A stretch of 6,386 nt of DNA, taken from assembly GCA_031290055.1 (NCBI GenBank), contig JAITOH010000024.1, forward strand, positions 1-6,386, written 5' to 3'. Within the stretch, counting starts at the first letter, position 1; each line of letters starts with the position of its first letter. Both the position numbers and the translations under genes were made by a program. The notes beneath the pieces are model-generated. The model had not been told where the DNA came from. It saw only the letters and a list, made by a program, of their open reading frames with translations, and searched no databases. Source of the DNA: Endomicrobium sp. GTDB taxonomy: Bacteria; Elusimicrobiota; Endomicrobiia; Endomicrobiales; Endomicrobiaceae. Of this stretch, positions 5,851-6,386 are shown piece by piece.

Positions 5851-6386
5851 ATGATGGATAAGAAGAATAGTCAAATTCCAGAAAACATAATTTATGGACG
5901 CAATTCGGTTTTAGAGTTTCTTAAAGCTGGAAAACGTAGTGTGAATAAATTAATGATATCTCAAACTGCAAGAGGCGCAGTAATATCAGAAATTGTTGCT
6001 GTTGCAAAATTGAAAGGGATAGCTGTGTATAGTGTTCCAGCGAAAAAAATTGACAGATTTTCTAGGTTTTCTCAAGGTGTAGCTATGGAAGTTTCGCCAA
6101 TAAAGTATATGGAATTGATGGATTTGATTGAGAAATCGAAAAAGTCTGTGGGACCGTTGCTTGTTCTTATAGATGGTATTGAAGATCCACATAATTTGGG
6201 AGCAATTATAAGAAACTGTGTAGTTTTTGGAGTTTGTGGAGTAATAATACCAAAATGGAGATCTGTCGGAATAAATGGATCTGTTTCGAAATCTTCTGCT
6301 GGAGCCGTTGAATACATTTCAATATCAAAAGTTACAAATGTTAATTGGGCATTAGATTTATTGAAAAAAAATGGATTTTGGATAGT
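5851..6386 (+). CDS. rlmB: 23S rRNA (guanosine-2'-O-)-methyltransferase, RlmB/TrmH family, C-terminus cut by window edge
   Basis: RlmB-type SPOUT enzymes use S-adenosylmethionine to methylate the ribose of G2251 in the 23S rRNA peptidyl-transferase loop. About 178 residues are visible of an expected 240-250. An N-terminal substrate-binding domain opens with IIYGRNSVLEFL (residues 13-24), typical of the family. The linker leads to SpoU/TrmH motif 1, DGIEDPHNLGAIIRN (108-122), with the conserved Asn115 and Arg121. IIPKWRSVGINGSVSKSSAGAV follows, a close match to RlmB rather than to tRNA-modifying TrmH. The later motifs that form the cofactor knot lie beyond the edge. Two adjacent in-frame ATGs (5851 and 5854) could start it; an in-frame TAG at 5836 rules out anything earlier. 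The ribosome binding site is weak. Position after cysS matches the common cysS-rlmB pairing. Confidence 0.95.
   Translation, partial: MMDKKNSQIPENIIYGRNSVLEFLKAGKRSVNKLMISQTARGAVISEIVAVAKLKGIAVYSVPAKKIDRFSRFSQGVAMEVSPIKYMELMDLIEKSKKSVGPLLVLIDGIEDPHNLGAIIRNCVVFGVCGVIIPKWRSVGINGSVSKSSAGAVEYISISKVTNVNWALDLLKKNGFWI

Noticed and set aside
5986..6317. Two overlapping minus-strand open frames inside rlmB
   Set aside because: Both lie opposite the conserved rlmB coding sequence and translate to compositionally odd, motif-free proteins.

Overview
This is an A+T-rich bacterial chromosomal segment (about 70% A+T by eye). It holds six protein-coding genes in two divergent groups, with an unusually long, gene-poor gap between them. 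No tRNA, rRNA, CRISPR array, insertion sequence or phage gene is visible. The order ispD-ispF-cysS-rlmB is a widespread bacterial housekeeping cluster, also seen in expanded form in Bacillus, so it does not identify a phylum. The A/T-biased codons, poly-A/T runs, weak ribosome binding sites and a 649-base gap that looks like decayed coding sequence suggest a host-associated bacterium with a shrinking genome. An Endomicrobium-like (Elusimicrobiota) symbiont is one candidate, but this is a low-confidence guess.

Minus strand, left side. A PD-(D/E)XK (RecB/Cas4/AddB-type) nuclease starts at 640 and runs off the left edge. Upstream of it lie 273 noncoding bases with two candidate promoters, then a complete two-domain cardiolipin synthase (cls, 914-2383).

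Divergent gap, 2384-3032. No intact gene is recognisable. One forward frame is unusually open (147 codons with only two stops), which suggests a pseudogene remnant. Noncoding G/C skew changes sign between the gap at 641-913 and this one.

Plus strand, right side. ispD (MEP cytidylyltransferase), ispF (MECDP synthase) and cysS (cysteinyl-tRNA synthetase) are closely spaced and probably co-transcribed. After 156 noncoding bases with a candidate promoter comes rlmB (23S rRNA Gm2251 methyltransferase), cut by the right edge.

IspD and IspF catalyse the third and fifth steps of the MEP isoprenoid pathway; IspE, the step between, is not in the window. CysS and RlmB serve translation, and Cls makes membrane cardiolipin. 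The oddest local detail is an exact 8-bp tandem duplication near the 3' end of ispF. It moves the reading frame past what would be an in-frame TAG and gives the protein a longer tail that ends just before cysS.
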